Below, in pieces: positions 1 to 8,000 of a DNA stretch of 64,000 nucleotides; the stretch's first letter is position 1; the number at the start of each line of letters is the position of its first letter. The notes under the pieces were generated by a model. It ran no database searches. It saw only the letters and a list, made by a program, of their open reading frames with translations, and was not told the origin of the DNA. The stretch is from positions 1,488,001 to 1,552,000 of the forward strand of contig NZ_SNWR01000002.1 in assembly GCF_004362215.1 (NCBI RefSeq). Direction: 5' to 3'. Made by a program: the position numbers and the translations under genes. The stretch is from Paractinoplanes brasiliensis (GTDB lineage: Bacteria > Actinomycetota > Actinomycetes > Mycobacteriales > Micromonosporaceae).

Positions 1-175
1 TGACGGCGGCGTGGCAGTGATGACGGCGTGGCAGTGATGACGGCGTGACAGTGACGGCGGCGTGACAGTGACGGCGGCGTGACAGTGACGGCGGCGTGAC
101 AGTGACGGCGGCGTGAAACAGTGACGGCGGCGTGGCGGTGACGGCGTGCAGGTGGCAGTGACGTGACGGCGGCGA
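1..175. repeat. 17-bp degenerate tandem repeat
   Basis: A unit close to cagtgacggcggcgtga repeats about nine to ten times with small indels. Four consecutive copies (about 45-115) are nearly identical and the edges are degraded. The array touches the left window edge, so its full length is unknown. It lies just downstream of the 3' end of the TetR gene. No coding sense is apparent; it resembles a slipped-strand minisatellite. Confidence 0.85.
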
Positions 176-204
176 CGGTGACTACGTGGCGGGCGGCGGC
201 GCGG

Positions 205-885
205 TCAGGGGGTCGGTACGGTACGGATGCCGGCGACCAGCACGTCGATCATCCAGGACAGGCGTTGCGGGCCGGTGCCGGAGAAGAGCGCCGCGCCGGC
301 CTCGGCCACGTGGGGATGGTCTGCCGCTGTGGCCTCTCTCAGGGCGGTGACCAGGGCGTACTGCTCGGACTCGGCCGTGACCTGCTCGTCGCGGGCGCCC
401 TGTTCGGCGGCGGTCGCGGTGACGTGTTGCAGCAGCAGGTCGACGCCCCAGGCGGCCTGCTCGACCGAGGCGCCGCCCGCCCGCAGCAACCCCAGCAGCG
501 TGTCGACCAACCGTACGTAGTGGGGCCCGGACGGCCGCAGCGTCAGCACCGACCGCGCCAGGCTCGGCTGGCCGATCAGCAGTTCGGTGTAGGTGCACAG
601 GATCTGGCGCAGCTCCTCCTGCCACCGCGCGCCGCCACCGGACGGCAGGTCGAGGCCGGCCAGCAACTCGTCGAGGATGGCGCCGTGCAGCTCGGCCATG
701 TTGGCCACGTAGACGTACAGCGAGGCCGGGCCGGTGTCGAGCTCGGCCGCCAGCCGCCGCATCGTGACGCGTGCCAGCCCCTCCTCCCTCATGATCCGCA
801 TGGCCACCGCGACAGCGCCCTCCCGGCTCAGCGGGGGTTTGGCGGGCCGGTCGCGGCGGCTCACGGGAACACGACGAGGACTCAT
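205..885 (-). CDS. TetR family transcriptional regulator
   Basis: A 226-residue TetR-type repressor. The N-terminal helix-turn-helix lies at about residues 33-75 (TMRRLAAELDTGPASLYVYV), followed by an all-helical ligand-binding C-terminal part with an LSWMIDVLVAG segment near the end. A longer open frame extends upstream, but I chose the ATG at 885 because a convincing promoter (-35 TTGCCG, 17-bp spacer, -10 TACGAT) ends six bases before it. That makes the transcript leaderless and leaves a palindromic operator in the promoter spacer. The gene follows an aldo/keto reductase on the same strand with a 44-bp gap. The protein probably represses itself; whether it also controls the reductase cannot be seen. 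The ligand is unknown. Confidence 0.9.
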   Translation of the reverse strand: MSPRRVPVSRRDRPAKPPLSREGAVAVAMRIMREEGLARVTMRRLAAELDTGPASLYVYVANMAELHGAILDELLAGLDLPSGGGARWQEELRQILCTYTELLIGQPSLARSVLTLRPSGPHYVRLVDTLLGLLRAGGASVEQAAWGVDLLLQHVTATAAEQGARDEQVTAESEQYALVTALREATAADHPHVAEAGAALFSGTGPQRLSWMIDVLVAGIRTVPTP

Positions 886-891
886 AACGCG

Positions 892-920
892 ATCGTAACG
901 AACACGTTCGTCATCGGCAA
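892..920 (-). promoter_or_regulatory. leaderless tetR promoter with operator in the spacer
   Basis: Reading the minus strand: -35 TTGCCG (920-915), 17-bp spacer, -10 TACGAT (897-892), then six bases to the ATG at 885. The spacer contains the inverted repeat ACGAAC-GT-GTTCGT (898-911, 6-bp arms). An operator placed between -35 and -10 is the classic position for TetR autorepression. The elements are seen; their function is inferred. Confidence 0.65.
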
Positions 921-929
921 GCCCGGCGA

Positions 930-1784
930 TCAGCTCCAGCCGCTGATGGCCGCCACCTCGGCCGGGGTCAGCTTCAGCCCGGCGGCCGCGATGTTCTCCT
1001 CCAGGTGACCGGCCGAACCCGTACCGGGAATGGGCAGGATCTGCGGCGACCGGGCCAGCAACCACGCCAGCACCACCTGGTGGGGGGTCACGCCGTACTT
1101 CGTGGCCGCTTCCTGCACGGCCGCGTTGCCGTCGAGGTTCTGGATCGGCGCCCACGGCAGGAACACCATCTGCTCCTGCTCGCACAGGTCGACCAGCGAC
1201 TCCGACTTGCGGTCGTCAACGTTGTAGCGGTTCTGGATCGACACGATCGGCGTGAGCCGCTGGGCCGCCCGCAGCTGCGACTCGTCGAAGTTCGACACCC
1301 CGATGTGCCGGATCTTGCCCTCGTTCTTCAACTCGACGATCGCGCCGATCGAATCCTCGAGCGGGACCTCGGGGTCGATCCGGTGGAACTGGTACAGCGG
1401 GATCTGCTCGAGGCGGAGCCGCCGCAGGCTGCCCTCCAGCGCCGACCGCAGATGCTCGGGCCGGCCGTTCGGCACCCAGTGCCCCGGCCCCGGACGGGTC
1501 AGCCCGCCCTTGGTCGCGACGACCAGATCCTCGGCGTACGGGTGGAGCGCCTCGGCGATCAGCGTCTCGCTCACGTCGGGCCCGTACGAGTCGGCCGTGT
1601 CGATGAAGTTGACACCCAGCTCGACCGCCCGGCGAAGCACCGCCTTGGCCTCGTCCCGGCTCTTCGGGTCGCCCCAGATGCCGTCCCCGGTGATCCGCAT
1701 GGCGCCGTACCCGAGGCGATTGACCGTGAGGTCGCCGCCGACGTCGATGGTTCCCGCCTTGCTCGCGTCCGGTGTGCTCACCAC
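930..1784 (-). CDS. aldo/keto reductase
   Basis: A 284-residue NADPH-dependent oxidoreductase of the aldo/keto reductase superfamily (TIM barrel, cytosolic). The catalytic tetrad is visible: D62 and Y67 in IDTADSYG, K92 in VATKGG and H134 in YQFHRID. The IRHIGVSN and IPGTGS motifs (strand 8 cofactor-binding region) are present. Length is at the short end for bacterial members (about 280-330). The GTG at 1784 follows a strong GGAGGGAG ribosome-binding site; a second GTG one codon later is equally possible. It lies upstream of the TetR gene on the same strand. The physiological substrate cannot be deduced. Confidence 0.92.
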   Translation of the reverse strand: MVSTPDASKAGTIDVGGDLTVNRLGYGAMRITGDGIWGDPKSRDEAKAVLRRAVELGVNFIDTADSYGPDVSETLIAEALHPYAEDLVVATKGGLTRPGPGHWVPNGRPEHLRSALEGSLRRLRLEQIPLYQFHRIDPEVPLEDSIGAIVELKNEGKIRHIGVSNFDESQLRAAQRLTPIVSIQNRYNVDDRKSESLVDLCEQEQMVFLPWAPIQNLDGNAAVQEAATKYGVTPHQVVLAWLLARSPQILPIPGTGSAGHLEENIAAAGLKLTPAEVAAISGWS

Positions 1785-1844
1785 TGAACTCCCTCCGACG
1801 AACGTCTCCTGAGCGACGCTACGCCGATCGGCACCCCGGCGAAG

Positions 1845-1859
1845 GTGTGCATGTCACAC
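1845..1859. promoter_or_regulatory. inverted repeat upstream of the aldo/keto reductase
   Basis: GTGTG-CATGT-CACAC, with 5-bp perfect arms, lies about 60 bases upstream of the reductase start, in the 99-bp gap after the hydrolase gene. It could be an operator for the reductase. No protein partner can be assigned. Confidence 0.3.
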
Positions 1860-1883
1860 AACTTCCCCTTGCGGGCCACGCCG

Positions 1884-2939
1884 TTACGCCGTCCTCAGTC
1901 CCGCGCTCGCCAGATCGTCCAGCACACCGGTGACCGCCGGATGCTCCGGAACCAGGGTTTCCAGCGCCACGGCAAGCGAATCCCACGGCGCGAGGTGACG
2001 GTAGTGCTCAAAGCTGCGCAGCAGGGAGAAAAGCTCGACCCGGGCGGCGTTGTCGCGGCGCATCTGGTGGATGATCACCGGCGGCAGCAGGTCGTAGATC
2101 TGTTCGCGGAACGCCGGCTCGCTCATTCTCGGGACAGTGAGCAATCTGTCCACCAGCACACGGTACAGATCGGCGGGCGGCCGTGGCGCCGATGACCCGG
2201 CCGGTGTGGACGCGTTCGGTGCGGGCTCGGGTACGTCGGTCAACCGCGCCTCCCTCAGGTGCCGTTTCAGTGCCGCGTAGGAACGGTGGCCGGTCGAGTC
2301 CGGTTTGATGATCGTGAAGTGGTCGCCGGGCAACACTCCCACTTCGGGAAAGACACTCTTCGCCGAGACGGGAGTGACGACACCGTCGCTGTCCCCCGCG
2401 TACGCGGTGATCCTGATCGGACAAGTGGACTCCGACACTGTGGTGGCGTGGATGACCTGGTTGAGCACGATCCGGTGCGCCTCGGTGATGTCCCGGTTGA
2501 GCGGTCTCAGGTCACGCTCCTGAGGATGCCACCGCAGCAGACCGCGGCGCAGCAGCAGAAGCAGCTCGGAGCCGGAGTTGGGGCAGGCGAACAGCACGAT
2601 GCGGCGGATCCGGGCCAGTTCGGGACCGCGACCGTCGGCGAGCGTGCGTGCGAGCATCCGCTGCACCACCAGACCGCCTTGGCTGTGCGCGACCAGCACG
2701 AGCCCGGTGTCATCGGCGCGCTCATGGGTCAAGTAGGTACGTAAGCTGTCGGCGATGTCATTGATGTCGGGTATCCGCCGCAGCGGACTCAGCGACAGCG
2801 GGGGGCTCGGGTAGGAGAACGTGGAGGGCGCCACGAAGCTCAGATCGGCGTCCCGCTCGATCAGGCTCAGGAACGGTGACCAGGTGTCGGCCGACGACAG
2901 GATCCCGTGGATGAAGACGACTCCCAGGTCCCCGCTCAT
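1884..2939 (-). CDS. alpha/beta hydrolase (lipase/esterase-like) with C-terminal EAD2 effector-associated domain
   Basis: A 351-residue protein. Residues 1-225 form an alpha/beta hydrolase: oxyanion-hole HG at 11-12, nucleophile S86 in AHSQGG, probable acid D183 or D185 in GDSDGVV and H207 in PGDHFT. A Pro/Ser/Ala-rich linker (about 228-252) leads to a helical domain (about 255-345) with the pattern LLTVPRMSEPAFREQIYDLL, which I recognise as effector-associated domain 2 (EAD2). EAD2 occurs in actinobacterial conflict systems, where matching EADs join an effector to its NTPase/VMAP module. A matching EAD2 occurs in the VMAP protein at 8912-10414. No signal peptide, so it is probably cytosolic. 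It is divergent from the peptide/HExxH pair. It may act as a lipase or esterase effector released on triggering; the substrate is unknown. Confidence 0.85.
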   Translation of the reverse strand: MSGDLGVVFIHGILSSADTWSPFLSLIERDADLSFVAPSTFSYPSPPLSLSPLRRIPDINDIADSLRTYLTHERADDTGLVLVAHSQGGLVVQRMLARTLADGRGPELARIRRIVLFACPNSGSELLLLLRRGLLRWHPQERDLRPLNRDITEAHRIVLNQVIHATTVSESTCPIRITAYAGDSDGVVTPVSAKSVFPEVGVLPGDHFTIIKPDSTGHRSYAALKRHLREARLTDVPEPAPNASTPAGSSAPRPPADLYRVLVDRLLTVPRMSEPAFREQIYDLLPPVIIHQMRRDNAARVELFSLLRSFEHYRHLAPWDSLAVALETLVPEHPAVTGVLDDLASAGLRTA

Positions 2940-3072
2940 GACGTCAACCTACCGTAGGCGGTCCAACGCCATCCGCTCCGAAGTGGCCACCCCTCACTTA
3001 CCGCTTCCAGGATCGTTACCGCGTGCGACATGATGAGCGACGGAACCGCAGCGACGTGAGGAGACGGCCTCA
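2940..3072. promoter_or_regulatory. divergent control region between EAD2-hydrolase and FxsA-like peptide
   Basis: A 133-bp gap between genes transcribed away from each other, so it should hold both promoters. It contains a perfect small palindrome CCTAC-C-GTAGG (2948-2958) nine bases from the hydrolase start, and the GTGAGGAG ribosome-binding site of the peptide gene (3056-3063, extended by the following bases). I could not place convincing -35/-10 hexamers. Confidence 0.45.
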
Positions 3073-3249
3073 GTGATCCGATCGATCGACGACATCGAGT
3101 CAGACGTGGCAGACCTTACGGAGGTGACCCTCGCCGATCTGCCCACTTACGACGAGCAGATCCTGGCCCCGACCATACATCGGCTGCTGCGGCGCATCGA
3201 CGATCCCGAGAGCATCACCAGCGGCTACAATCCTCAACGCATTGATTAA
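3073..3249 (+). CDS. FxsA-like small peptide (FxSxx-COOH family relative), probable modification substrate
   Basis: A 58-residue acidic peptide starting at GTG, nine bases after a strong GTGAGGAG ribosome-binding site. The middle (VADLTEVTLADL, then LAPTIHRLLRRIDDPES) matches the conserved leader of FxSxx-COOH peptides, which typically read DLxEVxLxxL followed by an ALRRVL helix. Instead of the usual Phe-x-Ser-x-x C-terminus, it ends in YNPQRID. It lies 23 bp upstream of the HExxH-type peptide-modifying enzyme, so the two are almost certainly one operon. In related systems the peptide tail is the target of post-translational modification; here the Tyr/Asn/Pro/Arg/Asp tail would be the candidate site. 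Family assignment rests on pattern recognition of the leader. Confidence 0.7.
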   Translation: MIRSIDDIESDVADLTEVTLADLPTYDEQILAPTIHRLLRRIDDPESITSGYNPQRID

Positions 3250-3272
3250 CATGATTGGGTCGGAGTTCCTGC

Positions 3273-5090
3273 ATGGGCAATGACGGCGCCTCGGACGGGC
3301 CGCCCCGCCACCATCGGCTGGACAAGCAGCATGTGACAGCACTCTTCTCCGGCGGCGGGGACGCCGATTCCGTCACCCAGCTTCTGACCGTCGAGCGCAG
3401 CTGGCGGATGCTCCAACTGCGTGCCCTGCTCGACCTCGTCCGGCCCGAACACGACGTCGGTCCACTTGCCTCCGTCGGGACCGCATGGGCACTGCTCGTC
3501 GAGGCAGAGCGACGCGATCCGCCGAAGGTCGCCGGCCTCTTGCTGCATCCGCAGGTGGGCATCTGGGCGGGGTATGTTCTGCGACGCCTGCGTGGAACAG
3601 CCGACTCCCCGGCGCCGCTCTGGGTGGACCTCGGCTATCTGCACACCCTCGCCGCCGCGGCAGCGCTGAGCACCGGCGCCGACTTCCGGATCACCGTGCC
3701 GGTGCGGGACGGTTTCACAGTGCTGCCGACCCTCGGCGCCGCGCACGTGCCGGGCACTCGGCAGTGGGACCGCACCGACGTGCACGGCGCCGGCGGATCC
3801 GGTGTGGTCGAGACACCGGACGGCGCGGTGGTGGTCGGCGGAAGCAGGTGGAATGCGATGCCGGGCGTTCGCGTCGAAGCGGCCGGGCAGACCCTCGCGG
3901 TCCGGCTGGACTGCCTGGACCCGTACCGCAATCTCCGGGCGCCGACACCGCCCCACCTGCTGAGCGAACCGGAGCTGCGTCACTGGCGCGAGCTGCTGAC
4001 CCAGGCATGGCGCCTGCTGGTCGAGACGAGCCCTCCGCTCGCCGCGCCGATGGCACAGGGACTCTTCTCCGTGGTGCCCCAGCCGCCGGCGGAGCGCTTC
4101 CGGACTATGAGCGCCTCCGCGGGGGACGCCTTCGGCAGCATGATCATGTCCGAGCCGCGGGACGCGGTCGAGCTCGCGGTCACGATGGTCCACGAGTTCC
4201 AGCACATCAAGCTGGGTGCCCTGCTGCACCTGGCGCCTCTGCACACCGGCGAGCCGGTGCAGAGGCTGTACGCGCCGTGGCGTGACGATCCCAGGCCGCT
4301 GGGTGGGCTGCTGCAGGGCGTTTACGCGTTCGCCGGAATCACCGAGTTCTGGCGAGCCCTCCGCGAGCGGTCCTCGGGCAGCACCGCTGCGCTGGCCCAC
4401 TTCGAGTTCGCCCGCTGGCGCCGGCAGGTCCACGCCACCCTGGCGATGCTGGCCGAGCTGCCGCAGCTCACCGAGGTGGGCAAGAATCTCGTGCACGGCC
4501 TCATGGCCACGGCGGACGGCTGGCGGAGTGACGACGTGCCGGCGCGAGTGCGGGTGGCCGCCGACGCCGCCGTCAGCGATCACCGGGCCCGGTGGCGGCT
4601 TCACCATCTGCGGCCGTCGGCGGAGGTCGTGGACGCGCTCGCGGCATCCTGGACGGCCGGCGTCGACCGCCCCGAGCAGGCCGGGCCGGCGCCAGTAGTC
4701 GCGGCCGATCCCGGCGCCCGCGGGCTCGACGCCAGGGCCGTTCTGATGCTCTGGCGCCTGACCGATCCTGCCGGCTTCGACCAGCTCCGGCGCGACCCGT
4801 CGACGATCGGCGCCCACGTCACCGGCGCGGGCCCCAGCGATCTCGCCTACGTGGCGGGTGAACTGGACCACGCCCGCGACGGGTATCTCGCCGCACTGTC
4901 CGTGGACCCGGACAGCCCGAGCGCCTGGGCCGGGCTCGGACTTGTCCTGTCCGCGGCCGGGCCGGGCCGGGCCGCGGACGCGCTGATGCGCCGGCCCGAA
5001 CTGGTCCGGGCTGTGCATCAGGCCGTCCGCAGCTCGACCGGTGAGATCAGCGACCCGGTGAAGCTCGCCGGCTGGATAGGGCCGGGATGA
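3273..5090 (+). CDS. HExxH-motif peptide-modifying protein of the FxSxx-COOH system type
   Basis: A 605-residue protein with H307-E-F-Q-H311 in VHEFQHIKLGALLHL, the signature of the HExxH family (TIGR04267-like) that accompanies FxSxx-COOH peptides and is thought to hydroxylate the peptide rather than act as a protease. The N-terminal half includes a region common in these proteins (about 90-200). The C-terminal part carries helical repeat-like sequence (LDHARDGYLAALSVDPDSPSAW, TPR-like). I chose the ATG at 3273, seven bases after CGGAG, over an upstream in-frame TTG at 3255. In many systems this domain is fused or adjacent to a radical SAM protein (FxsB); none is present here. It is convergent with the giant FxsT-type gene, with only three bases between the stop codons. 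Confidence 0.85.
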   Translation: MGNDGASDGPPRHHRLDKQHVTALFSGGGDADSVTQLLTVERSWRMLQLRALLDLVRPEHDVGPLASVGTAWALLVEAERRDPPKVAGLLLHPQVGIWAGYVLRRLRGTADSPAPLWVDLGYLHTLAAAAALSTGADFRITVPVRDGFTVLPTLGAAHVPGTRQWDRTDVHGAGGSGVVETPDGAVVVGGSRWNAMPGVRVEAAGQTLAVRLDCLDPYRNLRAPTPPHLLSEPELRHWRELLTQAWRLLVETSPPLAAPMAQGLFSVVPQPPAERFRTMSASAGDAFGSMIMSEPRDAVELAVTMVHEFQHIKLGALLHLAPLHTGEPVQRLYAPWRDDPRPLGGLLQGVYAFAGITEFWRALRERSSGSTAALAHFEFARWRRQVHATLAMLAELPQLTEVGKNLVHGLMATADGWRSDDVPARVRVAADAAVSDHRARWRLHHLRPSAEVVDALAASWTAGVDRPEQAGPAPVVAADPGARGLDARAVLMLWRLTDPAGFDQLRRDPSTIGAHVTGAGPSDLAYVAGELDHARDGYLAALSVDPDSPSAWAGLGLVLSAAGPGRAADALMRRPELVRAVHQAVRSSTGEISDPVKLAGWIGPG

Positions 5091-5093
5091 CGC

Positions 5094-8000
5094 TCACAGC
5101 GGCAGCGGATCCATGTCGCAGTTGGCCCGCAGGGTGAGATCCACCGCCACGGCCGTGGCCGGATGGTCGTCGCCGAGAAGCCGCCGGAAGTTCTCCACCG
5201 CGCTCGAGTGCACCTCGGCGGATTCCTCCAGTCGCCCCAGCTTGAGCAGGTCCATCGCCCGGTTTCCCTGACCGGCAAGGGTGGTCGGGTGGTTCGGCCC
5301 CAGGACGCGCGCCAGACGCTCGATCGCGTCGGTGTCCCGCTCGACAGCCAGGGCGTACTCCCCTTGGGCATAGAGGTCGCTCGCCAGATTGAGCGCCGCC
5401 GACAGCGTGAGCGGATGGTCATCGCCCAGTTGCTCACGCAGCTCGGCGAAACCCTCCTCGTCCATCTGCCGGGCCTCGTCCACTCTGCCCCGCAGCCGCT
5501 GGGTGACCGCCCAGTTGAGCTTGGCGGCGATGACGTGCGGGTGCCTGTCGCTGCCGAGCAGCCGCCGGTAACGTTCGTAGACCCGCTCGCCCAGCTCGGC
5601 TGCGCTGTCGAGGTCCCCGGTCTCCCGCAGGTCGCTCGAGAGGTTGAGGGAGGCCGCGATGGTGTCCGGGTGGTCCTCGCCGTACCGGGTGAGGAAGCCC
5701 TCCTGGACCTCCTCGGAGATCCGGCGGGCGGCTCGATGGTCGCCGGCCTTCCGGAGGGCCACAGCCAGGGTCCGCATCGCTCGCAGGGTCTGCGGGTGAC
5801 CCGGGGTCAGCTGATGACTCAATTGATCGGCCACTGCCTGCGCCTCGGATCGAGCACTGACGTAATCGCCGAGCTCACACCGGTCGGTGATCAGGTTGCG
5901 CGTGCTCTCCAGCGTGATCGGATGCTCGGTGCCGTACAGCTGAATTCGCAGCCGCTGGTTCTCCTCGTCGATCTCGGACGCCCTCAGCAGCTCGCCGGTC
6001 AGCCGCAGGCTCACCGCGAGGTTGTGGGCCGCGGTGATGGTCTCGACGTCGTCCGGGCCGAGTGCCCGCACGTGCCGTTGATAGACCTCCTCGGCCAGTT
6101 CCAGCGCTCCCTTGAAGTCGCCGGCCACCCGGCGGTCGGCAGCGACGGCGCCCAGCGCACGCAGCAGATCCTCATTGTCCTCTTCGACGGTCTCGCGGTA
6201 GGCGTTCAGCACCGTCTGGTTGAGCCGGGCCGCATCGTCGAACCGGCCGAGAACGAACAACAGCCACCCCACCCAGTGACCCATCCGCAAGGTCGACTGA
6301 TGAGTGGCCCCCAACTGCTCCCGGCGAGCCTCGTACGCCCGCGTGGCGAGCTCGAACGCGGCGTGGTGATCGCCCCACCAGTAGAGATACCGGGACAGGT
6401 TGTCGACGAGCTGCTGCACCCACGGCTCGGTGGACCGGAACGCCTGAGCCGTCATGGCGTGCGGGTAGAGATCGGCGTAGGCACGCCAGCTGTCCGGCGA
6501 GTTCGGATCGTTGGGGTCGCCGTCGGCCAGCAGGAGGTGCGCGCTTCGGCGCATGGACCCTTGTTCGGCGTCGTCGAGCCGGTCCATCAGCACGGCCTGA
6601 ACAAGGCGGTGCATCTGGATCGAGTTGGTCCGATAGTCGATCTTTGCCAGGGCGTAACGGTTGATCTCACGAATGGCCCGGTTGAGCCGCATCGGATCAC
6701 GCCGCACCTCGTCCAGCTCGGGGTTCACGTCGCTGGCCCGGCCGCGGCTGAACAGGGTCCGGGGAATGGGCTCCGGCGCGAAGAAGGAGCAGACCTGCAG
6801 CAACCGGAGCGCGCCCGGGCTCGAATCGGCCAAGCGGTCCAGCGAGACGTTCCAGGCAGCCGCAACCGGAAGCTGGTAGTCCAACGGCACCGATACCTCG
6901 AGAAGCTCGGTCCTCTTCTGCTCGAAAAGGCGCAGGTACTCGTCGGCGGGCATTCCGGTCTCGGCGCGCCACGCAGCGGCCTGGTCCAACGCCAGCGGGA
7001 GGTCGCCGAGCGCCTCGGCCAGCCGGATCGCGTCATCGTCGTTGAGCTCCGGGCCGCGCCGCCGGAGCAGATCGACGCTCTCGCGACGCGCGAAGACGTC
7101 CACCTCCAGTTGCTGAGCGATGCTCGACCACTGCGGATTACGAGAAGTGACCATGATGTGCCCGGGCCCGCCGTTGGGAAAGTACCGCTGCACCGCCTCC
7201 GGGCTTTCCGCGTTGTCAAAGATCAGAAGCCAATTGGCGTACGGCTGCCCCAGTCGCAGGGCCTCGCGCACGGCCGGCACCGCGGCATTGGCCTCCGGGC
7301 CCACCGGCAGCTGCAGTCGCTGGGCCAGTTCGGCCAGGGCATTGCCGATCTGAGCCGGCCGCTCGGACGGGATCCACCAGACGACGTCGTACTCGTGCTG
7401 GTGGCGGTACACATATTCCACCGCGAGCTGCGACTTGCCCACGCCACCCATGCCTTGCAGCGCGTGCGGCAGCACCGCGGTCGTACCGACCCGCATCTGC
7501 TCGTGCAGGTTCGCCAGCAGAGCCTCCCGGCCGGTGAAGTTGGGATTGCGGGGCGGGACGTTTCCCCAGATGGCCGGCGCTTTGGCCGGTGTCCTCGGTG
7601 ACGTGGTCACGTCCGCCACCCTGCTCGACGACACGCCTGCTCCTTCGGATCTGCGATCGGTGGTGCCCGGTGCTGCCGATTCCATTGTGGCAAAGGACGT
7701 GCCCGTCGTTGCGCTCACCGACGACAGTTCCGGTTCTACGCCCAACGCTTCGTGCAAATGGCGGGCCCGGGCGAGGTAACGCCCGGAAAGAGCGCGAAGC
7801 ACAGCCCGTTCGACCCGGATGAACGGCGCGGTTTCCGGGGTCACCGGCGACATCGGAGACGCGTCGGGATCGTCGAGCATGCGGCTCAGCCCTCGTACCG
7901 CCGGAACGTTCGGTCCCAACTGCTCGTCGACGACCCGCAGCACCCGCGCAGCGTCCGCCCGGCGGCCGGCCGCAAGCAGTTCCTCCCGGACTCCCCGGTG

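Noticed and set aside
1..175. Possible CRISPR array at the left edge
   Set aside because: Units are 17 bp, contiguous and have no unique spacers; no cas genes nearby.
205..1185. Long TetR start at 1185 (326 residues)
   Set aside because: The extra 100 residues are Arg/Gly-rich, overlap the reductase gene and cross the promoter; ATG 885 fits leaderless initiation.
3246..5018. 590-codon minus-strand frame
   Set aside because: Shadow of the HExxH gene; low-complexity Arg/Gly/His composition.
5163..7601. 812-codon plus-strand frame
   Set aside because: Antisense to the FxsT-type gene, which has clear NB-ARC and TPR motifs.
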